This document shows positions 17,674-25,004 of a DNA stretch of 64,000 bases, piece after piece. Numbering within the stretch: position 1 is the first letter of the stretch; each line of letters starts with the position of its first letter. Under the pieces are notes generated by a model, which had not been told where the DNA came from, did not search any database, and saw only the letters and a list, made by a program, of their open reading frames with translations. The DNA comes from Methylomonas methanica (GTDB lineage: Bacteria; Pseudomonadota; Gammaproteobacteria; Methylococcales; Methylomonadaceae): positions 1 through 64,000 of the forward strand of contig LUUF01000063.1 of NCBI GenBank assembly GCA_001644045.1. The letters are read 5' to 3'. The position numbers were made by a program, and so were the translations under genes.

Positions 17674-18435
17674 TTAAAACCAACAGTCGTCCATGTCGGA
17701 CATGGCCGCTGCCAGATTTAATCGAGGTTTGAGCAGGCCTAAAACTTCTGCGGTTTCACGAATGCTGTCCAGATCGGTGCCAAAAAATTCCAGCACGTCC
17801 TGTTCAACTTTCAGATCGACCGAGAGGTCTCGGGCGGTTTCGGTGGCAATATCAATCTCGACGCCTTTAAAGCCTTTTGCTTTCAACGCCAGTAAAAACA
17901 GCCAAGGCAAAACGCCATGTACTGATTTGATCTGACCACTGAGTTCAAAGGTTTCGGCATTGAGGGTGGCATCAATGAATTGTTGCCAGCCATTCCACTC
18001 CAGTTCAGGCGTAGCATGGCCATCCGACAAGGCTTGAATAACCCCGATCAGTCGTCTGACCTCTAAGCCTATATCCACTCGAACGGCCTGTTTTGCCCGA
18101 CATTCGATAGTCCAATACAGCGACTCGACTGATGGTGTTGGCAGGGGTTCGGGATTAGGATCAAAACCTTGTGATTGGGTTGCCGGAGTCTTACCCGGAA
18201 ACACCACATTGCCGTCACCATCAATATCGACCTCTGCGACAAACACATAGCCCTTGGCCTGTTTTTGAGTTTCGATGTCGAATTGCCTAACGCCTCGTCG
18301 GTGCCTGACACCCGGTAATTTGGATGCCGTTTTCCCCCAACGGGTGGTGATACTGCCATCCGTGTTTGTTGTAACTGCCCAGTCTTTGGAACTGCCGTCA
18401 GTATTACGATGACGATAGAGATTCCATGCGGCCAT
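17674..18435 (-). CDS. WGR-like domain hypothetical protein
   Basis: This 253-residue protein begins MAAWNLYRHRNTDGSSKDWA, and the N-terminal part (TRWGKTASKLPGVRHRR, then YVFVAEVDIDGDGNVV) resembles WGR-type nucleic-acid-associated domains. A helical C-terminal part and a WF tail follow. The ATG at 18435 is 2 bp after the CobS-like gene stop, so translation is coupled and no leader RNA intervenes. It is probably part of the same functional set as the AAA+ and VWA proteins. The exact role is unknown. Confidence 0.7.
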   Translation of the reverse strand: MAAWNLYRHRNTDGSSKDWAVTTNTDGSITTRWGKTASKLPGVRHRRGVRQFDIETQKQAKGYVFVAEVDIDGDGNVVFPGKTPATQSQGFDPNPEPLPTPSVESLYWTIECRAKQAVRVDIGLEVRRLIGVIQALSDGHATPELEWNGWQQFIDATLNAETFELSGQIKSVHGVLPWLFLLALKAKGFKGVEIDIATETARDLSVDLKVEQDVLEFFGTDLDSIRETAEVLGLLKPRLNLAAAMSDMDDCWF

Positions 18436-18437
18436 GC

Positions 18438-19379
18438 TTAAACCGTCCAATCATCGCCAAACACATCTTTGGCGATGCGATGAATCGCTTCGCGTTCGGC
18501 GGGTTCGGCTCTAAAGGTCAAGGCCCTATCCAGCGAATAGGCCAAGGCATTCGGCGCACTTTTGAAGGTGGCTACCAATGACGCCCAGCGTACTAAACCA
18601 CGCGTGGATAAAGTCACCGACAACATGCCACCGCCATCCGCACCGCCGATAAACACCTTGCGAATCTGGTTGGCGACTTTAATCATGCTTTCGCGTACCG
18701 TTTCCGGCATGCTTGGCACCACATCGGCCAACAGTTTCATTTCGTCTTCGGGTTCGGGGTAACCGATTTCCATCAAGCGAAACCTGTCTAAAAACGCCAG
18801 GTTCTGACGTAATACACCTTGATACAATCCCGACTGATCGCCCGATCCAGCACTATTGCCGGTGGCGACCAAACGAAACTTCGGATGCGGGACAATCACG
18901 TCGCCGGTCTGCGGAATTGTTAGAGGTTTCCCTTCAACAATTTCATTCAAGCCAATCAGTTCGGCCGGATCGATGGCATCGATTTCGTTGATCAACAGCA
19001 CATGGCCTAAGCGAACCGCCAGGGTCAACGGGCCGTCGATCCACTTCATCGCACCGCCGTCGACCAGCATGTACTGACCCAAAAGGTCGTTGAGTTCCAA
19101 TCGACCGTGACCGGTGACCGAATGCACGCCCCAATGGAGACGCGCCGCGACTTGCTCCAACAACGAGGTTTTACCGGAACCGGTGGGGCCGGTCAGGTAT
19201 AAACCATCGCCATTGTGGGCGCCTAAAAACGCCAACACATCGCGTAAGTGATCCTTGCGAAACACATAGGGTTTTTGCGCCGGTACATAGGCGTTTTGTC
19301 CTCGTTTGAAACCTTCCACTTTCATGGAAGCAGGGGCCTGAATGCCGAAGGTGTCGGCGATGGAATAGGATTGATACAT
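18438..19379 (-). CDS. MoxR/CobS-like AAA+ ATPase
   Basis: This 313-residue protein has Walker A LTGPTGSGKTSLLEQ, Walker B VLLINEIDAID, sensor 1 RLVATGNSAGSGDQSG and an arginine-rich sensor 2 region. The ATG at 19379 (MYQSYSIADTFG) follows GAGGAG and its own leader; upstream in-frame codons would read through that RNA. It matches the CobS-like ATPase of SXT/R391 elements and would work with the VWA protein encoded downstream as a remodelling pair. It is cytoplasmic. Confidence 0.88.
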   Translation of the reverse strand: MYQSYSIADTFGIQAPASMKVEGFKRGQNAYVPAQKPYVFRKDHLRDVLAFLGAHNGDGLYLTGPTGSGKTSLLEQVAARLHWGVHSVTGHGRLELNDLLGQYMLVDGGAMKWIDGPLTLAVRLGHVLLINEIDAIDPAELIGLNEIVEGKPLTIPQTGDVIVPHPKFRLVATGNSAGSGDQSGLYQGVLRQNLAFLDRFRLMEIGYPEPEDEMKLLADVVPSMPETVRESMIKVANQIRKVFIGGADGGGMLSVTLSTRGLVRWASLVATFKSAPNALAYSLDRALTFRAEPAEREAIHRIAKDVFGDDWTV

Positions 19380-19414
19380 GGTGAGCTCCTCGAGGACTAG
19401 CCTCAGAAAAACAA

Positions 19415-19455
19415 GGGGCGCACCAGCCCCGAGGGGTAATGAGCCCCAACGGGTG
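19415..19455 (-). ncRNA. Pseudoknot-like leader
   Basis: Reverse-strand order: ACCCG (19450-19454) pairs with CGGGG (19427-19431), and GGGGC (19443-19447) with GCCCC (19415-19419). A further hairpin (ACCCTGG/CCAGGGT, about 19467-19484) precedes it. A T run follows. Confidence 0.5.
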
Positions 19456-19488
19456 TTAAAACCCTGGCAAACCAGGGTAGATAGAAAA

Positions 19489-19701
19489 TTAACGTAACTG
19501 CATGACGCAGTACATCGCCCATTCGGCACGGGCCAACAGCTCCCGATCCATCAAGCGCAGGATGCGCTGAATGTCACTTCTCAAACCGGGGTCTGAAAGT
19601 TGACCGTGCAGATCCAGCAACAAACGCTTTTTGGCCTGAATGTCATTGCTATGCGCAACGTTCAACCAGCCGTGCAAGGTTTTCCAAAAGTCGTGATTCA
19701 T
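19489..19701 (-). CDS. Small helical hypothetical protein
   Basis: This 70-residue protein starts MNHDFWKTLHGWLNVAHSND and is mostly helical (KKRLLLDLHGQLSD, RSDIQRILRLMDRELLARAE). An AGGAGG ribosome site precedes the ATG at 19701. No family is recognised. It sits between the exonuclease and the AAA+ ATPase, behind the longest noncoding structured stretch of the block (19702-20041), so its expression is likely under RNA-level control. Confidence 0.65.
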   Translation of the reverse strand: MNHDFWKTLHGWLNVAHSNDIQAKKRLLLDLHGQLSDPGLRSDIQRILRLMDRELLARAEWAMYCVMQLR

Positions 19702-19725
19702 AATGACCTCCTTCAATGATTAAAA

Positions 19726-19767
19726 GGGGTCATCGAGTCCCGTAAAGGTGATGAACCCCAACGGGAC
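19726..19767 (-). ncRNA. Pseudoknot-like leader (clearest example)
   Basis: Reverse-strand order: GTCCCGT (19761-19767) pairs perfectly with ACGGGAC (19737-19743). The block GGGGTTCATC (19750-19759) pairs with GATGACCCC (19726-19734) with one bulge. The two helices interleave A-B-A'-B', the definition of an H-type pseudoknot. A T run and AGGAGG follow. Confidence 0.6.
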
Positions 19768-19777
19768 AAACTAAACA

Positions 19778-19855
19778 CACCAGGCTTGACGCACCTGGCA
19801 CACGAGGCAAAGGCTCATGCCGCTTAACAACGGAACGCCGGTCGAAACCGGATTC
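19778..19855 (-). ncRNA. Four-hairpin repeat element, copy 2
   Basis: Same layout as the copy at 14251: CCGGT-TTCG-ACCGG, a CCG...CGG stem, a short middle stem, and CCAGG-N9-CCTGG, with conserved GGCGTTCCGT and TGCGTCAAG linkers. The first and last stems changed on both sides relative to the other copies. Confidence 0.55.
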
Positions 19856-19887
19856 GGGATTCCAGGAAGGGAATACCTGAACGATGC

Positions 19888-20029
19888 GGGTTTTGGGTTG
19901 GACTTTTAAAAGCCCAGCCTAAAACCGACATGCCTAAACTGAAGGATTCCATGAGGTGTCCGGCGTCAACACTCTTGGCCGGTCGTCAATCAATGAACAT
20001 CCCGTAACCACCAGGGTTACAGGATGTCT
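19888..20029 (-). ncRNA. Further structured noncoding stretch after the exonuclease gene
   Basis: Besides the two elements nearer the 70-residue gene, this stretch holds a 40-nt near-perfect hairpin (19888-19927, GGTTTT...AAAACC with an inner CTTTTAAAAG). It also holds a hairpin GTAACC/GGTTAC inside CATCC/GGATG (20001-20029). No coding frame fits. Together 19702-20041 looks like one long folded leader. Confidence 0.45.
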
Positions 20030-20041
20030 TGAAACGAACCC

Positions 20042-21043
20042 TCAAAACCAAAAGTCCACACCCGCCAGGTCTTTCAAGGCTTGGGCATCGAACGGCACTT
20101 CGGCATGTTTACCGTCGTCATCCCGGCAGGTCACGCGAACTCGCGTGGCAGACGGTTTACGATAGAGTTCCAGTGCCGCAGCCTGAACATCCGGTTGCAA
20201 GGCGTGAAGTGCTGCCTTGTAATCGATAGAACCCTGGCTTTGAAAACGGCTGATCCGCAACCCGGAATGCTCTGCGGCCACGTAATCAGCCATTAGCAAC
20301 ACCAACGAGTTTTCAATGGCCGCCTGATTAGCCTCCAAGGTGGCTAGCTCCGCTTTCAAATCCGCGATTTTCACGGCACGATTGCGATAACTCGCCGCCA
20401 GTTGTTGCCATTGCTGCTCCGCATGACCTTTGGGTAAATACAAATCGCGTTCAGGATCCTTAGACGGCTCCTTTTTGGACTTGACCGCTGACCAGAAATC
20501 CATCGCTGTATCGACCAGTTGGGTAAGAAAAATCTCATCCCGCTGAATTTCAAACTCGATGTCCTGGCCTTGGTGGTAGAAAAACAAAAAGCCGCGTTGC
20601 GCTTCGGACACCAGCAGTTGCTGTTGCACCTGGCACCAATAGAGTTGATAGGCCTCGGACGCTTCCCGATTCAACAGCACATCCAAAAACGTGGTCTCGT
20701 GCGGACATTTGATTTCCACGGGCTCATTCGCGTCGGACAAGCCGTCGAACGATGCCCGCATCAAGGGGTACTGTTCCGACTCGCCGCACAGCGGCAACAA
20801 CATCAGCTCGTGTTTATCCTCGAAGCGTTGCAAAGCCTCGGGTTCTTGCTGGATACCGGCGCGGATCAACGGGTTGTTGTCCAGGCTGGCTTCCAGCACC
20901 AGTCCGATCTTTTCTGCCCACAACCTCCAGGGTTTTTTGTACGGCGAGTGGTTCATGACGATGGCCGCTTCACTGGCACTGACGCCTTGTGAACGCCAGT
21001 GCCGCCATGCGGTGGACCGTTGCGAAACGTCGATGACCTTCAT
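20042..21043 (-). CDS. exo: YqaJ-family exonuclease (lambda Exo type)
   Basis: This 333-residue protein has the YqaJ/lambda exonuclease signatures: RAGIQQEPEALQRFE, MRASFDGL (catalytic Asp) and VEIKCP (Glu-x-Lys). It would resect double-stranded ends 5' to 3' and hand the 3' strand to the Bet annealing protein encoded two genes upstream, giving the ICE its own recombination system. The ATG at 21043 (MKVIDVSQRS) overlaps the stop of the preceding gene (ATGA); upstream in-frame codons lie inside that gene. Confidence 0.88.
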   Translation of the reverse strand: MKVIDVSQRSTAWRHWRSQGVSASEAAIVMNHSPYKKPWRLWAEKIGLVLEASLDNNPLIRAGIQQEPEALQRFEDKHELMLLPLCGESEQYPLMRASFDGLSDANEPVEIKCPHETTFLDVLLNREASEAYQLYWCQVQQQLLVSEAQRGFLFFYHQGQDIEFEIQRDEIFLTQLVDTAMDFWSAVKSKKEPSKDPERDLYLPKGHAEQQWQQLAASYRNRAVKIADLKAELATLEANQAAIENSLVLLMADYVAAEHSGLRISRFQSQGSIDYKAALHALQPDVQAAALELYRKPSATRVRVTCRDDDGKHAEVPFDAQALKDLAGVDFWF

Positions 21044-21375
21044 CGTGAAAATCCGGTCAACTGCACCTGACAACCGAAGCGCACCGTCTCGATACCGAGC
21101 TTGTGCAACTGGTTCTGGCAACGCCGTGCCCAATGGCCATCGCCGAACAGCAACAGCAGTTCGTCTTGCGCCGGCAGACACACGCCGCCAAAACTCTCGG
21201 CCAGTGACGTCAGTTCCGGTTGGCTCAAGGTTTGCGGATTGGGTTCATTGCACTGGGGTCGCCACAGACGTTCCAGAAAGCCCCGGCCATGACGGCGTAA
21301 CACCGTGGGTGAATCGTAACGTTGCCAGTCGGTATGACAGGGCACGCGGTTTAATGATTGATCGTTTGTGTTCAT
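21040..21375 (-). CDS. Hypothetical protein between bet and exo
   Basis: This 111-residue soluble protein starts MNTNDQSLNRVPCHTDWQRY behind GGAG. There is no known domain I can name. It contains several Cys residues and a compact C-terminal part (LLLFGDGHWARRCQNQL). Coupling to exo by a 4-bp overlap, and the location between bet and exo (a slot that also holds a small unknown gene in SXT), suggest a recombination accessory role. That is inference only. Confidence 0.65.
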   Translation of the reverse strand: MNTNDQSLNRVPCHTDWQRYDSPTVLRRHGRGFLERLWRPQCNEPNPQTLSQPELTSLAESFGGVCLPAQDELLLLFGDGHWARRCQNQLHKLGIETVRFGCQVQLTGFSR

Positions 21376-21395
21376 GACCTCTCCTGAAAAATGAA

Positions 21396-21445
21396 GAGCG
21401 TCATGTCCTACCCCGTGGGCGAATCATGACGCCCTCGTGGGTGGT
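21396..21445 (-). ncRNA. Pseudoknot-like leader
   Basis: Reverse-strand order: ACCC (21439-21442) can pair with GGGT (21410-21413), and GGGCGTCATG (21425-21434) pairs with CATGACGCTC (21396-21405), with eight continuous Watson-Crick pairs at the core (GCGTCATG/CATGACGC). A T run and GGAGAGG follow. Confidence 0.55.
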
Positions 21446-21469
21446 TAAAGAATTAGGGATGACAGTGTT

Positions 21470-22519
21470 TTAAGCTGCGTGCCCCAGAGTTTGACGAGCC
21501 TGATTCATCGCCATGTCTTTCGCGGTCAATGACGGCCTGCCAGTGTTGTCGGTTTGTTCCTGGGCTGGTGTTGCCTTGGGTTCAACTTGCGATACTTTGT
21601 CCAACTCGACCAAGGCAAAGGTCAGATCGATGCCTTTAAACTTTTGGTGGGCATAGTCGTAGGCTGCTTTCCAGGCACCGGCTGCAGCGGTACGACGTAC
21701 CAGCTCAGCGACGGCTTTTTGCACCTTGGGATGGATTTGCGACACGTCGATCACGTGCGGCGTTTGCTCGGATGATCCAGAAAACCAATCACCCGCTTGG
21801 CCAACATCGGTTTCCCAATGCGTCGCCTCGCCATCGATCACCGAACCGTCGACAACATCATCGAGCGTTTTGCCATCCATTTCCTCGGCGGCATAACCGC
21901 ATTCCTCCGGAAAGGCTGCACGTAAAGACGCCGCTTTACCGCATTTGGACAATTGCCCCTTGGGGCGCTTGATCCACATGGCGGTTGGGACTTGCGAGTT
22001 TTTACCACCAGCCGTGCTATAAGCCTCCAGCCAATAGACTTCCTCGGTAAAAGCACAACGTTTGCCGCCGACGATCCGGTACACGGTGACCGCCACCCAT
22101 TCGGGAAAAGTCACGGTGACGCTGGACTCTTGCCATTGTTCGTTGTCATCCTTGTAGCGACCGGTAAAAGTCTTGGTAACATCAGGGCCCCAGACGGGTC
22201 TGTCCATGCCTGCCCAAACACCGGTTCGGGATGCGGTAGTCTGGATTTCCATGATGGACGGCCAGACGGTTTCGACATTGCGGCCTAAAGCGGCACTCCA
22301 CATCGGAACGATATGCACCGGTTTTTTGAAGATGTCGAGCTTGCGGGCCTTGCAATAATCCAGCGCCATCAGAATGGCTTCCGGGGTTTTGGCCGTGGGA
22401 AAAGTGACTTCGGTCAACACTTTCCAGGATTGCTCCGACAGACCGTAGCTTTGCTGGACAACTGCCGGCATCGGCAAGTCACGGGTTTTGGGTAAATTGT
22501 TGCGGTTGTTTTGGCTCAT
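21470..22519 (-). CDS. bet: RecT-family single-strand annealing protein Bet
   Basis: This 349-residue protein matches the phage recombination protein Bet family: WKVLTEVTFPTAKTPEAILM, ALDYCKARKLDIFKKPVHI and VETVWPSIMEIQTTASRTG are its typical conserved blocks. It anneals complementary single strands during double-strand-break repair and element-element recombination. It is placed directly downstream of ssb and upstream of exo, the SXT/R391 order. The C-terminal extension (about 240-349) is variable and contains a helical region. Confidence 0.92.
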   Translation of the reverse strand: MSQNNRNNLPKTRDLPMPAVVQQSYGLSEQSWKVLTEVTFPTAKTPEAILMALDYCKARKLDIFKKPVHIVPMWSAALGRNVETVWPSIMEIQTTASRTGVWAGMDRPVWGPDVTKTFTGRYKDDNEQWQESSVTVTFPEWVAVTVYRIVGGKRCAFTEEVYWLEAYSTAGGKNSQVPTAMWIKRPKGQLSKCGKAASLRAAFPEECGYAAEEMDGKTLDDVVDGSVIDGEATHWETDVGQAGDWFSGSSEQTPHVIDVSQIHPKVQKAVAELVRRTAAAGAWKAAYDYAHQKFKGIDLTFALVELDKVSQVEPKATPAQEQTDNTGRPSLTAKDMAMNQARQTLGHAA

Positions 22520-22543
22520 GGTGAGTCTCCTTCAATAAAAAAA

Positions 22544-22587
22544 GGGAACGCCATCGCCCGCCAGGGAATGGAGTTCCCCAGGGGGTT
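22544..22587 (-). ncRNA. Pseudoknot-like leader
   Basis: Reverse-strand order: CCC (22581-22585 region) faces GGCGGG (22555-22562), and GGGAACTCCAT (22568-22578) pairs with ATGGCGTTCCC (22544-22554) with one mismatch. Helix A is weak here; helix B is strong. Seven T residues follow helix B, then GGAG. Confidence 0.5.
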
Positions 22588-22662
22588 GAAATACCGAAAC
22601 CTGAAAAGGGTCGGCGGTGTAACCGTTAAACCAATGAACGCCTATAATCGGCGCGCCGGGGT

Positions 22663-23094
22663 TTAATGGATGGGCATATCGCTGTATTCGTCATCCCAAT
22701 CGTAGTCCTCGGGTGCCGCTGGCGATGATGACGAACCGTTGGCGGCTGCCGATGCGTTTGGGCGATCCAGCATCTGCAATTCAAAGGCGGCGATTTCGGT
22801 ACGGTACCGCTTGTCATTTGCTTGGCCCCATTGCTGGGTACGCAAACGGCCTTCGATGTAGATCTGGCTACCTTTGTGCAAATACTGCTCGGCGGTATCG
22901 GCGAGTTTTTTGAAAAACACCACTCGATGCCATTCGGTCCGCTCCTGTTTGCCGTTTTTTGGATCGCTCCAGACTTCGCTGGTTGCCAAACGGACGGCGA
23001 CTACTTTGCCGCCGTTATTGGGCATAAAGCGAACATCCGGATCGGCGCCGAGCCGGCCCAGCAAGATGACTTTGTTCACGCCGCGATTGGCCAT
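22663..23094 (-). CDS. ssb: Single-stranded DNA-binding protein
   Basis: This 143-residue protein is a typical bacterial SSB: MANRGVNKVILLGRLGADPD, RTEWHRVVFFKKLADTAEQYL and IYIEGRLRTQQW are OB-fold blocks. A disordered Ser-rich tail ends in an acidic segment (DDEYSDMPIH rather than the usual DDDIPF). The ATG at 23094 follows AGGAGG. The altered tail may change binding to host repair partners. It heads the leftward ssb-bet-exo operon, whose promoter region holds the palindrome at 23414. Confidence 0.92.
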   Translation of the reverse strand: MANRGVNKVILLGRLGADPDVRFMPNNGGKVVAVRLATSEVWSDPKNGKQERTEWHRVVFFKKLADTAEQYLHKGSQIYIEGRLRTQQWGQANDKRYRTEIAAFELQMLDRPNASAAANGSSSSPAAPEDYDWDDEYSDMPIH

Positions 23095-23164
23095 GATGAC
23101 ATTCCTCCTGTCGGCCGCGCCCAACTCAACGAAAACAATACCCAGCGGCGCGGCGATGGGCATG

Positions 23165-23209
23165 CCGGCGCCTCGAATCCCTGGGGGAATCGAGGCGCCC
23201 GGCAGGGTT
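23165..23209 (-). ncRNA. Pseudoknot-like leader of ssb
   Basis: Reverse-strand order: CCCTG (23203-23207) pairs with CAGGG (23179-23183), and a 13-bp helix (23187-23199 with 23167-23179, one mismatch) interleaves with it. It lies 70 nt upstream of the ssb start, further away than in the other leaders. Confidence 0.5.
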
Positions 23210-23225
23210 AAACAATTAATACTCA

Positions 23226-23304
23226 CATCAGGCTTGACGCACCTGACACGCCGATGGAAAACCACCGTCGCCGCTTAAAAACGGAACGCCGACCAAAGTC
23301 GGAT
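23226..23304 (-). ncRNA. Four-hairpin repeat element, copy 3
   Basis: CCGAC-TTTG-GTCGG, then a CCG...CGG stem, a stem built from CGGTGG/CCATCG, and TCAGG-N9-CCTGA, with the same GGCGTTCCGT and TGCGTCAAG linkers as copies 1 and 2. It lies upstream of the ssb leader, within its probable 5' untranslated region. Confidence 0.55.
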
Positions 23305-23413
23305 CAAGGCGGCCATGAAAGACCAGCCGAGAAAGTCTGGGGTGAAGCGGAAGGCTGATGGCCAACCATTTCAGTTGGCGGGTATTGAAGCAGAATTATT
23401 TTGAAGAGCTTTT

Positions 23414-23443
23414 GCAGCTGACGCCGAATTCGCCATCAGCTGC
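23414..23443. promoter_or_regulatory. 30-bp three-block palindrome, ssb-side copy
   Basis: Blocks GCAGCTGA, CGAATTCG and TCAGCTGC are separated by 3 bp each, so three palindromic hexamers (CAGCTG, GAATTC, CAGCTG) lie exactly 11 bp apart. On the leftward side it is followed by AAAAGCTCTTCAAAAT, nearly as in the copy upstream of traL (52968). It sits between the divergent ssb operon and the 222-residue gene. It is probably an operator for an ICE activator or repressor. Confidence 0.7.
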
Positions 23444-23505
23444 GGACAGGTTAAAAAAAATCTGGCTTACGATCACTGCCCATTCGTCCACATCAGGAAA
23501 CAGTC

Positions 23506-24174
23506 ATGTCCGAAACAGCTCCACAGCCTAAACCAGTCCCGCGCCGCGCTATCAGTCGGCCGATTTTCGAGCGCACGTTTAGCATCAACAGTGAACAAGC
23601 TATTCGCGTCATTCGGAACAGTTACCACCGGTTGATGGTGTCCTTGTACGCAATCGACGTTATCCTGCGCATCATTGGTCGGGAGGAAACCGTTGATGAA
23701 ATCGAAAGCCTCGTCAGTCAGATGATTGCCGAATGCGCGGAGCAACTGCAGCAGGAAAAAAGTCGACTGGAAAAACTCAAGGCTGACAACGGCATCAATG
23801 AAACGCCGACCTACACGCACCCCAGGGAATTTGTGGCGAAAATTGCCTCACCGCAGATTGCGCAATTCGTCGAGTTGATTCGGTTGCTGGATCATTTGAT
23901 GATCGTGATGGACACTTTGTGGCTGTGCCAAGTTATCTCTAACAAACATTGCATTGCGGCACGCCTAGAGTGGCAGCAGCGGTTGCAGCGACTAGCCAAT
24001 AAAATTGTGACGATGGAACGGCATGCGCACCGGGCAGCGTATGAGCAAGGACATGGGGAAGAAGTGCGACTGGCCCGTCAGGAATCTGGACTGTTGGATG
24101 AGCCAGTGAAACTTTCCAAAGATGATGACTCATTGGTTGATGAGGCCGACTTATATAAGTGCGGTGCGCAATGA
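23506..24174 (+). CDS. ICE conserved protein, possibly DUF1845/AcaB-like
   Basis: This 222-residue protein is mostly helical: AIRVIRNSYHRLMVSLYAID, a coiled-coil stretch (AECAEQLQQEKSRLEKLKAD) and ASPQIAQFVELIRLLDHLM. The position, divergent from ssb and next to the cargo hot spot, matches SXT s063. The ASPQIAQFVELIRLLD block loosely recalls DUF1845 proteins of conjugative elements, a family including the IncC regulator AcaB; this is a weak recollection. Its promoter region contains the 30-bp palindrome. The stop overlaps the next short frame (ATGA). Confidence 0.6.
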   Translation: MSETAPQPKPVPRRAISRPIFERTFSINSEQAIRVIRNSYHRLMVSLYAIDVILRIIGREETVDEIESLVSQMIAECAEQLQQEKSRLEKLKADNGINETPTYTHPREFVAKIASPQIAQFVELIRLLDHLMIVMDTLWLCQVISNKHCIAARLEWQQRLQRLANKIVTMERHAHRAAYEQGHGEEVRLARQESGLLDEPVKLSKDDDSLVDEADLYKCGAQ

Positions 24175-24371
24175 GCGTTAATCCGTGTGAAATATGCATG
24201 AGCGTTTCGTTATCCGAACAGGAGGATTGGGACTAGCCGCAATTTCTAAAGCGAGCTGGATTTGCTGATTTTCGTAGTAACGCAGTCGATGATGAGGAGG
24301 CTTATAGCATGATAGCGGCTGCGGAAAAGCTCGAAAGTAACTTGGCGGCAATTGGCTATAGCCCATGCTAG
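24171..24371 (+). pseudogene. Small coupled frame interrupted by an amber codon
   Basis: An ATG overlapping the stop of the previous gene (ATGA) opens a 66-codon frame. It reads 21 codons, then TAG at 24234-24236, then 44 clean codons (QFLKRAGFADFRSNAVDDEE, AYSMIAAAEKLESNLAAIGY) to a TAG at 24369. The second half looks like a real helical protein end. Coupling plus one stop suggests a recently disabled small gene. No family is recognised. Confidence 0.35.
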
Positions 24372-24461
24372 CAAGCCATGTCGGTAATTACTTAGTTGTT
24401 AGAATTTCGATCAATACAGTACTATCAGTGCTTTATTATTATTTTATTCTCGAGATCAAGG

Positions 24462-25004
24462 ATGTCCCAAGCAAAGCTGGCTTTCGATTATTCAATTAAG
24501 GATGCTGAGGAGCTGCTAGCTCATTTTGACGCAATCAACACCAATCCGCCACCGGCAAACGCTGAGGTTTTAAAACGAGCAGGTCTGGTAATGGCACTTA
24601 CTGCCTGGGAAACTTATGTCGAAGATCGCATAACTGAAGCGATGAATATCCGTTTGGGGGCTGTGGCTGGCAGCTATGTCGGCGACTTCATACACAAAAA
24701 GCTCCATCAAGACCTAAAGCAATTCCATAATCCTAGCTCGGACAAAACCAAACGCCTCTTCCAAGAGTATGTCGGAATCGACGTAACCTTGGGTTGGACA
24801 TGGGCCAATACCGATCCTGAGCGTGCTCGAAAGTCCTTGAACGACTGGATCTCTAAACGAGGCGATGCCGTTCATCGGTCGAAACCCATTAACAACGGCT
24901 CACCGCAAGCACATTTGATACGACGAGACGAACTCGAAAAAGTCATTCGTTTCATCAAAGAATTAGTCAAGGCAACGGATGCTAATTTGGATGCGAATCT
25001 CTAA
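24462..25004 (+). CDS. HEPN-domain protein (RiboL-PSP-HEPN-like)
   Basis: This 180-residue protein has an all-helical HEPN layout: an early helix ending VMALTAWETYVEDRITEAM (conserved AWE of the RiboL-PSP/MAE_28990 HEPN groups) and a late motif R133-G-D-A-V-H138, the Rx4-6H catalytic motif of HEPN ribonucleases. The ATG at 24462 (MSQAKLAFDYS) is chosen over an upstream start that would add an unrelated hydrophobic leader. Such proteins act as RNA-cutting effectors in toxin-antitoxin and anti-phage systems. No antitoxin partner is adjacent on this strand; it faces the E2-E1-JAB operon tail to tail. Confidence 0.7.
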   Translation: MSQAKLAFDYSIKDAEELLAHFDAINTNPPPANAEVLKRAGLVMALTAWETYVEDRITEAMNIRLGAVAGSYVGDFIHKKLHQDLKQFHNPSSDKTKRLFQEYVGIDVTLGWTWANTDPERARKSLNDWISKRGDAVHRSKPINNGSPQAHLIRRDELEKVIRFIKELVKATDANLDANL

